DNA of 64,000 nt, taken from NCBI GenBank assembly GCA_029834535.1, contig JAQMWT010000037.1, positions 184,262 through 248,261 on the forward strand, in the 5' to 3' direction. Within the stretch, counting starts at the first letter, position 1; every line of letters begins with the position of its first letter. Below, piece after piece: positions 42,536 to 55,623 of this stretch. The DNA is from Chrysophaeum taylorii (Eukaryota > Sar > Pelagophyceae > Pelagomonadales > Pelagomonadaceae). The translations under genes were made by a program, and so were the position numbers. The notes under the pieces are model-generated. The model was not told the origin of the DNA, did not search any database, and saw only the letters and a list, made by a program, of their open reading frames with translations.

Positions 42536-44455
42536 AAACCAACGGTCCTGCTATTATGTTCTGGATTGTCAGCACCTGCGTTTCTGTCACAAGCCACTAA
42601 TGACTTGGTTCTGAACATCGATGTTATGATTGCTGTTGAGTCCGACGAAACTCTTGTGCGCATGTTACGCAAAGAATTCCCAAATGTTATTACCTTTCAA
42701 TCTCTTCCTTCTTTCCTCAATCATCTCCATGCCATTTCGGAAGAAGAAATACGGACCCTAAGTTGTGACATCGTTGAGCTTACACCCCATATTATCAGCG
42801 AATCATCTACATGCTACCATCCTTCGTGTCTATTTCCTTCCTTTGGACTTACAGCCACTGCTGCGACCGAAACGTCGTTAAACTACCCGCCAACGGCACC
42901 TACTGCCTCGGCACAAGTTACAACTGCGTGTAGCAATCGCAATCTGCTCAATAACACCAAAACATCCGACTTGGTTAGTTTGCTCGACGACTCTCTCTTT
43001 TACGGTATTCTACCTGTCAGCAAATTATTGAAACCCCTGGTTCTGCTTGCGGAGATGACGCCTCCACACAAGTTGATCCACCGAGATGACTATACCATTG
43101 ATGTAGTCGACCGCTTCCCTACTTACCTTTGTGGCGACTACCAATCTCGGGAGCGATGGACCTGCATTGCGCGCAGGTACAACACTGGACCCACAAACAT
43201 ATTGTCCTAGCCGAACCAGCACCCGAAGCGCTTCTTGGACATCGCTGATGACATCCATTCTGTCCCCAAAACACTCTGGCTGCCTAAGCCGTTAGCTCAA
43301 AATTGGATTCGAACTTACCCAGATCCACCGCTTGTTCCTTCACCCAAAACATTTCCTTTATATTCTCGCACAGGTTCTGTTCGACTAAGCTTCTATGAGC
43401 TTGAGACTCTGAACCTCCTGTTTCTCAGGCTTCATTCACAGCAAGCCCTTGAACAAAATACCCACAAATCGCACTCTGAATGCACGTATCACCATCTAGG
43501 TTTTAGAAGATCCTCAAACCAACCACTACCTGGATCATCAAATGCCATCCGCCTCAAGGCATTCGTCACTCTATACAATTTGTTCGCCAGAATCTCGCCG
43601 AACAACCCCACACCTGTGTCCTACTATGTTGCGATTTTCGAAACTAACCAGCCCGCACCTAGGTTGTTTCTTGCAACTTCCTCGTCTACCTTCAACATCC
43701 ACATCCTTGCGGGTGGACATCACTCCGAAGGCAACCTACTCGTCGAAAATAAGAGCAGTAAATACCATGCCTCCATTGGCGCATTTAGATCTACCCACAT
43801 CCTAACTGCCAGCGACAATCCCGCTGATAAGACGCTCCACCTCGATTCGTATCAAGGCTATCTGTGGCTCGTGCAAGCCTATCCACCTGCCAACACAGTC
43901 CACGGTACGTTTCCTGCCATCCGCAATCTGCTCCATGAATGCGCCCTTGTCATGCCCAACTGTGTTGTTTATAACCAACCCTCCGATCGACTCTATTACC
44001 AAGACAGATACTTTGCCTTGGAAGATTACCATCTCTCTCATGCCCGATATATTGGCCACTTACGCGGCAGCGACCGCAAGCTTGGATCCAAAAGCCATTC
44101 CATGCTAGCTCCACTGCCTACCATACGGGGATATACAAATATGATCTTGCTGGACCCTCGAAACAACAAACTCCGTTGCCCTACTCGCCCTGAGCTTATC
44201 AGAGCCAACAATCATACCCGTTCCCAGGCAACTTCTTACTTGCACTGAAGAAAGATTTATGCTGCGACCTTCTCAGCAATGCGTTGCCTGCAGGCACTTA
44301 CCATGCTCTGTACATACACATCTGCCGTATAGTCGTCGATATGAAGTCCCTTATATGTGTCGTACAGCGTCGAGCTCCGAACCACCTTCGCCTTGCTTTC
44401 CCCCACCATCCTCTCGTACGTGGCAATGATGACGAAAACTTGCCCGGGTGGCCTG
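42536..44455 (+). pseudogene. D methyltransferase, motif IV split by an insert
   Basis: Motif I (LLLCSGLSAPAFLSQ), II (AVESDET), IV interrupted: DIVELTP, then 45 in-frame codons including TETSLNY (42865-42886), then CSNRN (Cys codon 42929-42931). VI (LLAEMTPPH), VIII (DYQSRERWTCIARR), stop near 43208, frame resumes 43235. IX (CPTRPELIRANNHT), X (LSNALPAGTYHALY) after a frameshift near 44246. The insert should separate the catalytic Cys from its Pro. The element stops at about 44455; IN, RT and RH are missing. Confidence 0.83.
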
Positions 44456-44630
44456 GGCGTTGATCATCACTAGAGAACAGTAATTAAAGGAAGCAACGAA
44501 CCCAGGGTTCGCGTTCGTTTTGAGTTCGAGTTCGCTGCCGGTTCGCGTTCGCCGCGAGTTCGGGTTAGCTACTGGTTCGCGTTCGCGGCGAGTTGGGGTT
44601 CGCTACTGGTTCGCGTGCGCGGCGAGTTTG
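44456..44630. repeat. TTCGCG-rich minisatellite
   Basis: GGTTCGCGTTCGCGGCGAGT-type units repeated at 44503-44628. Preceded at 44473 by TAGAGAACAGTAATT, the reverse complement of the last 15 bp of a B LTR. No gene. Confidence 0.65.
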
Positions 44631-44826
44631 TAGAGATAGAAAATCCGAACTAGGGTTAGTACCCCCTGTTCTAGGGTTAGTTCACTTAACTTTGCCACCT
44701 TTGATTTAAAGAAAGCGCCGTGTTATTCACACCGGCTGTCCTCGATTAAGAGACAGATTCGAGGACAGACTACCACTGTTCTCACGCTCTGCTGAAGGGT
44801 AACACACTTGTGATTACTGTTCTCTA
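44631..44826 (+). repeat. B2 5' LTR
   Basis: 196 bp with TAGAGA...TCTCTA ends. It is followed by a mutated primer-binding site (GGTACTGGGCACCAG). Confidence 0.9.
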
Positions 44827-44911
44827 GGTACTGGGCACCAGTCCCGGTATCAGCAGAGCCCCAGGATTTCCAGACAAGTCAAGCTTACTGACGTTCCTGA
44901 ACCCAAGCAAA

Positions 44912-47480
44912 ATGCCGACGAACCAAGAACTCCAAAAGGAGATGAAAGAACAAGAAGTTCGTTTCAAAATAGAAATGCAACAGCAAGCTCAAGCGTACGA
45001 AGCTCGGCATAAACAAGAAATGCAAGACCAAGAAAATCGCATGATGGCTCGAATAAGCGCTTTATCCACCCAAATGCAAGCAACGCAAGCACCACCACCT
45101 GCCGTCGCTGCTGCGGCTCCGCCTCCCACTCCGGCTCAACAAGATCCCAAGTCCAAGATCAACACCTTTAGTGACCCTCCAAGTGCCGTTCTCAAGTCCA
45201 TGGACTCGGCGCAAATCACACCGCAAATGCTTTCGTTTCGTGTCATGCAATTGTTCGTCGAACATCTGATGCCTGAAACAGGTATAAGTCAGTACTTCCT
45301 ACAGGGCTTCTACACGTGGGAATCCGTCCTGCGCGGATCTAACGATCTCGCTGACGCTCTCCTAAGCCATTGTATTGACGAATACGACAAGGACCCCGAC
45401 AACCACTCTACCGCCGGGAACACGCAAGATTTCCAAGGCCGTTACGTCCACTACAAGGGTGTCTACCGCAAGTTCGGCAAGCACTTCCTGGACAACGTCT
45501 ACGAGCCAAAGCTCCAAGAACTCAAAGCCCAAGACAAGGACCCAACCGATATGACAAGAGGCAAGTTATATCCGATCACTCAACCGCATCTCCAAGGAAA
45601 AGAAGCCGACTTCATCGTATATCTCCGCGAGACCGTACACCCCCTCTTTCGCCGTTTCCTACATGCCGGTAGCGACTCCGTCAAGCACCCAGCATACGAC
45701 GAAATCGATGCACTCGGATCCTCCTACCCGATAGGACTCGAATTCGTGCTTCAAGTTCGCCTCGCACTCGATAAGCATACGGGCCAGAACCACATCCATC
45801 ATGCGCATTATGTTTACAATGCCTTTCTGGACACGCCGTTCAACCCTGAAATCCATGAGCCAGCTCACTACATCGACTACATGCGTCATGTCCTGCAGCA
45901 ACTCCGCCAGATCACCACGGACGCTTCTCTCCAACTTCCCGACGACAAGATCCTCGAAGAAATTCACCAAATTCTCCGCTTCAAGTACCCCCCAAGCTTG
46001 CTTGACTTGGCTCCCGCGCCCCAACACACATAAAGGGCTTTGCACGTCTTGCTAACTGTTTGCGCACTCCCAACGATTCGCTGTTACTCGACGAAGACAA
46101 GGACGCCATCCTCCACCTTCCTAAGCTCATCGCTCGCATCACCGTCATTTCAACGTTCGAGCGCAACTTGTGGGCTCACCTCAAGCCTCGCCCCACTCTC
46201 AACTTTAAGCCTTTGCCCTTACCCTGATCGCCGACCGCATGGTTGCGATGGATGACGGTGCCTCATGAATCCTGAGCCTTGCGAGGGCATCCGCCCTCCC
46301 GGCGCAGGTTGGCACCTATTCGCCTCCCGGGCGGGCCGGTTGGCAGCCGGAACGTTCGCAGTGGGACGGGGTATGGCCGGGGGGCGCAGACGGGAGGTTA
46401 TCGATGAGTTCGTTGTCAGTCACATCGCGGTCTCCTCGTCGCATGGCGACAAGCTTGATGATCACTCTCCGCCGACCCACCTTTCGGCGCCCCTCGTCTA
46501 CAGGCCCGTGATTCCGGTCTGGTTCCTGTCGGTCCGGCCTGGCTCCCATGCTCGGGAGAGGTCTGAAGTTAGTTAGTTAGTTAGTTACTTTGCGCTTCGT
46601 TGCGGACTTTGGTCGTCTGCCAACAAAGGATAAAGACAATCCCCGCTTTCGCTCCCGCCGTCATGGTCTCCACCTCACCGAAGACGATGATGACACCTCT
46701 CCCTCTGAAGACGACACCCCACCGGACCCCATTGAAGACACCGACCCCGTCGCCGTTTTTCTCACGGAGGCCAATCTCGATCAAGAGGAGGACAATGACC
46801 TCACTCACCAACTACACGCCTACCGCAAGAAGCAAATTTCGCGGCACGTCAAAAAGCCCCCTCCCGGCAAAAAGCCTCCTAATCCTCGCCCCCCGTCTTA
46901 CTACGACGTCAATGACAGTCCTAAACCCAAGGCCACCCCTGTCACCCCACCGATGAACAAGCGCCGTCCCCGCGCTCCTGCTGTCACCCCTGACAAACGC
47001 GAGCACCCGCATCTTCGAAAGGCCACCTTCCCAACACAACCTCATCCACCCAAACCGTCTACTCCAGACCAGCGCTTCAAGGTCCCCCTTCGTGAAGTTC
47101 GTCGCAAGCTCCAAACCATACGGAATCTTAGCCAAGCCGGTCGCCAACATACGTCCAGCTCCGAGCATATGAACAAGCTAATCAACCTCATCACCACCAT
47201 TTCCGACGAGATACTTCTTTCCGAAGCCGAAACTGACGCCGCCGAATTCCTCCAGATGTTAACGTCCGATCCCCCAGACGATCAACCTGATGAGGACGAA
47301 GCCGAAACCGATGAACAAGACGACAAAGGACATCTCGGCTTATATGACGACAAAGGCCAGCTAGGCCTATACAACGACGCCATTCCCGAAACCCAAGATG
47401 GAGAGGACTCCGCCGAAGACGACGCCAAATGTCACAAAGACTACATGCGTGCTCTCCACAAGAGTCGGCTTTTTCCCTGA
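44912..47480 (+). pseudogene. B2 gag, split by a SINE
   Basis: ATG 44912 (MPTNQELQKEMKEQEVRFK). Same layout as B1 gag. A frameshift near 46000 and SINE S6 at 46217 interrupt it; the C-terminal half is open from 46590 to TGA 47478-47480. A basic segment (KKPPPGKKPPNPRPPSYY) and an acidic tail (DEDEAETDEQDDKGHLG). The stop overlaps the pol start as TGATG, as in B1. Confidence 0.8.
46217..46587 (+). mobile_element. SINE-like retroposon S6
   Basis: 371 bp, full length. Short duplication CTTTGC (46211-46216 and 46588-46593). Tail of four TTAG units. Confidence 0.88.
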
Positions 47481-48350
47481 TGGTTGCCGACGACGCCTGT
47501 GCCGACAACCACACCTTACTTCATCAGGCACCACACCTCCAGATGACGAATTTCCCGACTTCATCCACTATTTCCACGCGAGTCGCAGATTTTCTTTGTG
47601 CAACTTACACTCCAAACAAGACCTCAAAGAAGACTAGCTCCTTGCACGGCTGCAATGGCCCCGGCACTGAAACCTCATTGATCGACGGTGGCGCATCTTT
47701 TTGCTTTACGCGCACAATTCAAAATTTTGTTCCCGAGACCATCCGCCGAATTCCCGAACACACCATTCATATGGGACGAGGCACTCTCACCAGTCACTTT
47801 ATCGGCGTTAAACGCTGTATCTGCAGGCTGCAGGTCTCTCTTCAAATGATACTAAAGACAACACAGGTTGCGTTTTATATCTCGTATTTATGGTAGTCCC
47901 GCAATTCCGACAAGGTCTTCAAGTTCTTGCAACATCCCAGCTCAAAGCTCTGCATGTACAAGCAACAGACCCGCCACTGCCCTACGAGCCCTACCTTTAT
48001 GAGCTCTTAAAATCCTCGACCTCAGACCCCCACAATTACGCAACACTTCCAGGAAAGACCGCCGTCGTACTTGCCGCTCGCAAGCCTAACGGCCTGTTGT
48101 CCCTGCAATCCCATCCCCGGCAAACATTCGCCACTGTTGTTAGCTTTCACACAAGAAAGCGAATGTCACTCCACGATGAGATTGCACACATCACACAGCA
48201 TGTCGCAAAGACACGCTCAAAATCGCACACGCTCGACTTACAAAATCATTCCATGTATCTTACCGAACTGCTCAACATCAAATCTCCTGTCGTCCACTAC
48301 GCCTTCAATGGCTCCGCAGACCTCTCTGTGCAAACACAAGCCCCTCTGCT
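47480..48350 (+). pseudogene. B2 protease region
   Basis: Starts at ATG 47480 (MVADDACADNHTLLHQAP). Retropepsin LIDGGASFCF (Asp codon 47694-47696). A frameshift near 47820 separates it from VVPQFRQGLQVLATSQLKAL. Confidence 0.78.
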
Positions 48351-49990
48351 CAAAACAGCCATTATTGCGGGTGGACTTCACCAGGAAGGTTTCGACACTT
48401 TTCGCAAACGCTTCGACAAACGCCTAACTGTCGTAGTCACTGTGAAGTCAACGATATCCTGCGCACCCGTGCGCAACACCTGTTCCCACATGCCAAGCAC
48501 TATGCGGACCTCAGAAAACTCAATGACGCACTCCAAACCGGCAAAATCGACTCCCCACATTCGACCTGGCAGTTTTTACATTGCCCTGCCAACACCTCAG
48601 TGTAATGAAGGACTACGACGGTTATGCCACTCCGGTCACCGCGCCGACCCTTTTGTCAAAGAACAACTCCGCTTCGTTCATTGCACGCTCCCGACCTATA
48701 CCATTGTCGAGAACGTCCCTCCCAACCCCCGAACTCACCATGAGTATGCTCAACTCGCCAAAGGCGATCAGCGCTTAGGCTACTTCCGCCATTCCGGCGT
48801 CTACAATGCCTATGCTTTTGATGATGTCATCAGCAAGACACGCTATCTCGCTGTGTATGCCCGGCACCCGCTCATCGGCTACAACCTCGAGAAAACCGCC
48901 TCCCCTTGGTTAACCTCGCCTCCGAGCATTAGTCCTCTCCTGGATCCCAGTCACACCATCCCTGACGACCTCTGGATCGCCAAACCCGCCCTTCGTGGCA
49001 CAGTGTCCCGTTCAACATTGGACTACTACCAGCACAAGGCCACCTACTCCTACAAGCCCGCACACGCCTCGAAACTCTCGATTTCCGCGAATGCCCGCAT
49101 CTGCCAAATGCTCGCACGTCTCAACAAGCCCTTCACGGACCTCGGTCTCGATGCCGACGGCACCCCCTACGCCACCATGGCGTCCATTTCCAACCTACTG
49201 GTTTTCACGCTCCTGCACAACCATTTGTCGGAACACCCCACTCTCGCCGCTTGGAACACCATCCGTAGTTTTCATGCCTCAGAGTCTCAATGTGCTTACC
49301 ATTTGGATGGAGCCATCACCAGCACCGCCGCTACTGCCGTCGCCTGCGGCTACTTCCCGCGCGCCTCCCTCACCCTCCATTCCAGGCCCCCTAAGACTTT
49401 CGACTGTTCCCATCAACCCGCAGTCTTCTCCCCAACGCACTCCTTTTCCCTGGATGTTCCCAAGGGCACCGCCTTTCTGGTCGTCGCATCCACCACCTCC
49501 TTGGCCGCCGCTCACAGCTGCTCGCGCCCGTCCACTTGGGTCCACTATATGAGTCGTTCGCATCCTGGCTTTGCCGCGATCGACTCACAAGGGCGAATTT
49601 CTCTCGATGACCCCAAGGGACTCGTAATGTCCAAAGCACGTCCCACTTACGCGGACTATGTCGGCCACATCGGAGACACACTTCAGAAGAGCACCAAGTG
49701 CTACTCGGTCACTGGCTCGTACCCAACCAACACGAGCTACTCAAATGCCTTGCTGCTGATCTCACCAGACCACATACGTTACGCGATCCTCAACGAAATC
49801 GCAAAATTTGGACACCACTCGGACCCGGAACTGCTCCGCCTGTTCAAACAGCACCCGCCGTACTTCGCGTTCCAGGCACTGGCCAACGCCGTCCCGCACC
49901 ACATGTTGCAGGCAAAGTACAGCGCTGTCCTCGCATTCCACGAATCGCACCACCACGTGAACCTTCACGTCGAATGGGCCATGATACGCC
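48351..49990 (+). pseudogene. B2 C5 cytosine DNA methyltransferase domain
   Basis: Motif I (TAIIAGGLHQEGFDTF), then two compensating indels (about 48440 and 48640) that throw motifs II-IV out of frame; the DNA still encodes PCQ (Cys codon 48587-48589). VI (YTIVENVPPN), VIII (VISKTRYLAVYARHP), IX (RYAILNEIAKFGHHSD), X (LANAVPHHMLQ, ~49878) are open. This copy has no SINE in the target-recognition part and shows the full spacing. Confidence 0.85.
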
Positions 49991-52469
49991 ATGGCATCCC
50001 CAGCCCCGGAGACATCAACCAGATTGCAGAATTCTTCTCAGCCATCCCCAGCCGTCTCTTAGCAGAGGAAGACCTGAACCTCACCTCCCTCTTCAATGCC
50101 GTTGCAGATGCTCACCATGATGCGATCCGCAAACCAAGCAAATCGACAAACCTCGAGACGCTTCTTGCCGAGGCAACCGTTTGCTAAGATCCGAGTCGAC
50201 AAGCGACCCAGCCCCCCCCAGCGCTTCGACTGTCGCACTGCCTCCCTTGCACCAGCCCGGCACCACTCAGCACGCCAAAAGAGTGCTTTTGGTCACTCGC
50301 TGGCACCGCATACACCACCAGCAACCAGAGATTCTTCGCCGCACGATTGCCGCTAATGTAACGAATCCCCGCCCAGGTGATGATCGGTATCTGCAAGACT
50401 GCAGCGAATGCAAGCGCTGTCAATCGCATGTCAGCTTCCGTCACAAGAACATTTCCTGGTCGCAGGACGAACTGGCCTATGCTCCTGGCCAACACCTCCA
50501 CACGGATGTGTCATATCCGAGCATCCACAAGTGCTACGGCGGATTTCGCTATATCATGCACTTCGTGTGTATCATCTCAGCACACAAATGGGTCTATTTC
50601 CTACGGAAATTATACGCACAGGATGTTCTGGTCGGCATCATCTATGTGGTTAACGTCATCAAAGTCGAATTCGATGTCCATGTGAAGATCATATCCTCTG
50701 ACGCATTCTCGACTTTTCGCTCCGAAGCCTTCCACCCTCTCAAGGTGCAGCTTGGTCTCCAATTCCAAATCCTTGGTCGCCACCTCCACCAGCGGAACTT
50801 TGCTGAAAACATCATAAAGGAAAACATCCGCGGCACCGTGGTTCGTGTTCTCAACCTTCGCAGTGTACGCATCGAAGGAAAGTCTATTGCCGCTGAGTAT
50901 TATCACCCATTTGCTCTACTGCATAAGATCCAAGCCGACAACCTGCGCTCTCACGGCCTGCCTTCGCGCACGCACATGCCATGCACCGTTCCCCGGCGTA
51001 TCATGTCGCCCACGGCACCGCTCTTGAAGCTTCTCCCCTTTGGCGAACCTGTCACTATTGTCTACCCTCATAGTCCCAAACTGGAACCCTCCAGCGTCTC
51101 TGCCTCTCACTTTCATAGTAACAACTATCACCCGAACCTCCCCGGTACGGACCGATTTATCCGTGATGTTCACAGCTATATCCTGCTTGTACATCAAGGG
51201 CGATATGGAAAAATCGTTACCTCAAACGACTTTCGCGTCGACGCGGACATGCCAGTCTACCGAAACAAGGAGATCGAGCGGATCAAAGCACTTGCACAGA
51301 TCCCGCCAAAGGCACGACAAGAGGACCCGCTACCAGGCATAAGCGAACAGCAACTGCCGGAAATTAGACAGGAATCAAAAAATGAGGGCGAGACTCACGA
51401 AGACGAGCACGATGACCAACCTAGCGATGACGACAACCACAAAGAACAGGATCCAACTCCCGATGCAGATGCAAGTCCCGTCAGCGACGCGACGCCTGAA
51501 CAGGATTTTTCGTTCCTCGACCGGCCACCTCCGCCGGATGGTAGCATTCCGATGCCGAAACGAAAAGATCGCCTAGAGGTTGTTCTCGACGATCCCGGTT
51601 TTACTCCAGTTCTCGTGCATCGCAACCAGAGCGATAAACTCAAAGCAGATCTCAATGACGAACGTGGATTCCGCATCCCTAAGGATCAACTCTACATCGT
51701 GAAACGTGTTGACGATGGAAAACTCTTCACCAGACGCATTCTCGCCTCAGAGTATGGTCGCAACTGGAAATACCAGCAGGAGCAATCCACGGCTCACGCC
51801 ACAGCCAACATGTCCAGTACATTGATGTTCCTCATCAGTGTCGGCGCTCTGCTCCAGGGCCACGCCGCCAGCATCGCCTCTGCTCTCAACATTCGAAGAG
51901 AAGCTAAGCCGCCTAATGATGTCCCGAAAGGATGTCCTCTAGCAAGTACCACACAAGACTATGGTATCATGGGCGGCACCGCACTGGATCTGCAGAGAGA
52001 AACCGACGCAGAACTCTTGTGCGTCGACTTCCCAAGGAAGCCGCACCACTCATATGTATTGGTCTACCACCTGGACAACGACAATTCTGTTCTCGAGAAC
52101 TATGTGTGCCACGACGAACTGTCACCGGCAGAGTACTATGCGCGTCAATGGAACCAAGAATTCTGTTGTATGAGCTCCTCTCTTTTATGGGACATCTCAG
52201 CGCATCAGCACTACCACTTAGCTTCTCGTCACAGACATGCCTTCATGCATGATTCTGGCGAACTCGGACACCTCTTCCTCAGTCAAAGTGATCCGAATCA
52301 AGACATTATACAAGAAGTCATGGACTATGATTTGCAGCACATCGATCATGTCATGTTACAACTTGTGACCGCTGACGATATGATCTATGAGCCTGAAAAG
52401 ATTGTCGAACTTAAAGGTCTCAGCGAAGAAGATAAGCTAAAAGCATATCGCTTCGATTCGCAAGGAAAT
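49991..52469 (+). pseudogene. B2 integrase and acidic linker
   Basis: A 1-bp insertion near 50180 shifts the frame. From 50181 it is open: zinc part DCSECKRCQSH, rve D (HTDVSYPSI), D (IISSDAFSTF), E (RNFAENIIKEN), acidic linker and the conserved pre-RT region (GLSEEDKLK). Closely parallels B1 and is the better copy for IN. Confidence 0.88.
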
Positions 52470-52888
52470 TGAAGGACTGTGCTCCAATGGTGTATTCAAG
52501 CTTGACCCTTTACCACCAGGCCGTTCGTCCATCTCGACAAGGCTCGTGCTGAAGATCAAGTATTTTGCTGACGGCACTCCAGACCGCTATAAAGCTCGTC
52601 TAGTCGCCCGAGGTTTCTTGGCACGTATAGGTATTGACTTTTATGCCACATCCTCACCAACCGCAATGCTCGCTACCTACCAACCGGCTACTGCTCGCCA
52701 TTGCCGTGAAGCACAAGCTCCCTGTCGCGCACGCGGACATTCCTCAGGCATTCATCCAATCTGCACTCGATCGCCCGGTATGGATCGACTTCCCTCGAGG
52801 AATACGTGTCTCTCCAAATCTTGTCCAGCAGATACAGAAGAACCATCCAGAGTCGAAGCTCGCTCTCCGACTCGTCAAGGCTCTCTAT
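52470..52888 (+). pseudogene. B2 reverse transcriptase, N-terminal fragment
   Basis: LVLKIKYFADGTPDRYKAR to LALRLVKALYS, with a frameshift near 52680. Cut by the A4 LTR before the catalytic YVDD-like box, so RT is inactive. Confidence 0.9.
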
Positions 52889-53289
52889 TCCTGAGAGCTA
52901 CACTACTGTGTGTACGACACTGGAACGTATCACTCCTTTCACACCTATCTCCTCAAGAGGGTTTTCTCTCAGTAATACCGCTGTCCCTCTTTCTTTCCTT
53001 ACCCTTCCGCCCTTATATCTCAGATTATGAAGAATTAGATCTGCAGTTCACTTCCAACAAGGTGTAGACCTCCAGGTGCGTACCGTCAGGTATGGGGTTG
53101 TCTGTTTAATTGATGGAGGCTTCATTCCTCATTGTCAGTGTGAACGCTTCTATGGGACCTAATGTCCTTAAGGAGTTAGGGCCTAAATCCCTACCTTGTG
53201 TAGTAGCATGTGACAAGCGGAATGGTCTGTACACGCCTAAGACTGCACGCAGTCTCTACCATGTACCCGGAGAGGGTCAAATCTCTCCA
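52889..53289 (+). repeat. A4 5' LTR
   Basis: 401 bp family A LTR inserted in B2 RT. The hairpin AGACTGC/GCAGTCT is kept; the TCTGTT stem is broken here. Confidence 0.88.
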
Positions 53290-53303
53290 GGTTATGGGCC
53301 CAG
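53290..53303 (+). promoter_or_regulatory. A4 primer-binding site
   Basis: Perfect GGTTATGGGCCCAG adjoining the LTR. Confidence 0.85.
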
Positions 53304-53771
53304 ATGCGTAGGTGTGTCAGCCCAACTGTGTTGTGCGAATAATGGAGTGATCAGTTTACGCCTGATTACGAGTACAATGCGACAATGTGTTTGGTGGTAG
53401 TCTACTGTACATATCTGTTGTGTGACGGTATTTGACCCCCAGTTAATCTGGTTTGTGACCGAGTTGGGTCGGCCACTGGTTATATGCACTCGCATAGCCA
53501 ATAAAATTAAAATTTTTCCTACACAAGCCGCAGGAACTTGTGCGGGTTTTTCCTTCCATTCCCCAACAAAAGACTGACTGCTCGGTAATTAGTCCATTCT
53601 TCAGTCTCAAATCATCATGTTTAAATGACATGTTGCTTTGTTTGGTCTTGTACATAAGCTCACGCTTAAAATAGCGAATTGTACATATTCTTCTACATGT
53701 TAGAAACCCTTCATTCAAACATGTCAACCTGTTTTATCCTTCCTATAACCTATTTTCCATAGGTCACGACT
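53304..53771 (+). other. A4 5' leader
   Basis: Conserved with the A1 leader. No gene. Confidence 0.65.
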
Positions 53772-55196
53772 ATGTCAAAACCAAAACCAATATCCACCAC
53801 GGATATTTACAAACAGGAACAAATCCTTGTTGATAAACTCACAACTGGATTACGCTTCCAAGACAACTCAACCAAAGTAAGCCTCCAAATTGAAATGCTT
53901 CGCAGACATATGACAAGTCCATACGTGGACGCGTTGTTCTGCTTTGATTCGTATGACGCTTACACCCGGAATGCTCCGGAGTATAACCAACTTCTCGAAC
54001 ACGAAGTTGATATCATTTTCGCTCAGTGGAAAGCTGAAAAGGCCAACGAATTACAATTACCTAATGAAGATGCCTTGCCTGATCATCTTAAAACTTGGCA
54101 CGTTAATTCTTCGCATCAACTATCAGTCGATGTTCGTAATAATCTCGAACGACTGTTCTTTCAAGAGTCATACAATCTTGTTCGTCCCGAATTAAATGAG
54201 GATGTTAAACGTGTTCTCACCTTATTAGATTCCCGATTCCCTAAATCAATTGTGTATGATTCATCTCGAAATAACATATCCTTTACAGGTCTCTCCAATG
54301 CCGACTGGATCAAACATTGTGAAACTTACGCCGGTTTCTTGTACACATTCTTCAATCTAGAATCGCAAGAACGCCCTGCCCTCGCCATGTGGCCTCAATT
54401 AAAGAAGATTTATGCACTTACTGCACATCCTAATAAACTACGTGCAGTAATGCTTTTAGCTTACCATTACTATGAGACAGTGTCATGTACAGATGTCACT
54501 GAGCTTAAATCTCAGTTTAATCGAATGTCCTTAAATGTTAATTGGTATGCTCATGTATTTGTCGAACAACTCCTTGCTTTCCAAACTCAGGCAAAGCAAT
54601 TAAATTATGACGAAGCATCAATCCAATTTAATGCTTCCATAATCACACTCAAGCTCACGAGGAGATCTATCGTCTCTATGCTAATCCTTCTGATCACGAG
54701 CGCTACGCTCAGTCTTTATTATAGTGGTGTAAACTGTACGAGACACGCTCTGGGAACAACTCGACTCACGATCCTGAAGTTTTAAAGCCAGTTGCTCCTA
54801 ACGACGTTCGTCCGTTATTGGAGTTCTTGTTAAAGATATATAATGAAACAAAATTTTCATCTAACCGACGCTTGGATAAACCCGCATCATGGATTCCATA
54901 CATCCCTGGTACTACCGCTACCAAGCCACCTAAGGTATTATTGATGGATACTATTCATCAATCCCACGACTCTCTAAACAATGCTTACTCATTGCGGGGT
55001 ACTGTGGCTGGACAGTCTGGCTTTAACGCTCGTAAGCTTCGTAATGCAAAAGATAAAGCATCGACAATTTCACCTCGTGATACGTCTTACTATCGTCCAC
55101 CTTCAAATTATAACGTTAAAGGCACCAGTTTCGACCGTCCTGTCTACTCACACTCCTCTAACCGCAACTCACGCTCTAACATATCTCTTATGGACC
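53772..55196 (+). pseudogene. A4 gag, truncated
   Basis: Best-kept A gag N-terminus: ATG 53772 (MSKPKPISTTDIYKQEQ), open for ~295 codons to a 1-bp loss near 54650. It continues in another frame from 54818 (EFLLKIYNETKFSSNRRLDK) until C2 begins at 55197. PR and everything downstream is missing. Confidence 0.83.
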
Positions 55197-55506
55197 TGCA
55201 GAGCATTTAGCAAGCAGTGGGAAGTCACCTGGGAAACCATCCCGTCTCATCGTGAACGTCTGGAAGTATTTAATTCGGGGAATGAAAAGGTATGTTCCCT
55301 GTATCCTCAGAACACGACAGGCGGCATCTAGAACGAGAAAGGTAAAGTGTATAGTGCTACATACCTCGGGGGGCGCTAGACCATGATGATGAGCGTAGGC
55401 ACAAATCAGTGGACTATTTGATTGTGTAGAAAGGAAGAAGAAGGGTAAGGAAGAGATCACGTCCTCAACGGACGGATAAGGGTAAGAGGCAGCAGATTTC
55501 GCTGCA
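55197..55506 (-). repeat. C2 3' LTR
   Basis: 310 bp, TGCAG...CTCTGCA on the minus strand, preceded by GAGGGGG (55507-55513). It abuts A4 gag directly, so this is the true 3' end of C2. It contains ATGGTCTAG and a GAGGTATGT donor-like site. Confidence 0.9.
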
Positions 55507-55513
55507 CCCCCTC
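55507..55513 (-). promoter_or_regulatory. Polypurine tract of C2
   Basis: GAGGGGG on the minus strand, immediately upstream of the LTR start TGCAGCG, as in C1. Confidence 0.75.
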
Positions 55514-55623
55514 GAGATGTCTTAAGCGCAAGGTGCGACTGTAGAGCATCTCTTGAGAAAGATGATGATGAAGAAAAAAGAGGGAATACAGTCTTGATGG
55601 TCACAGAGGTCACGTACGAAGCA

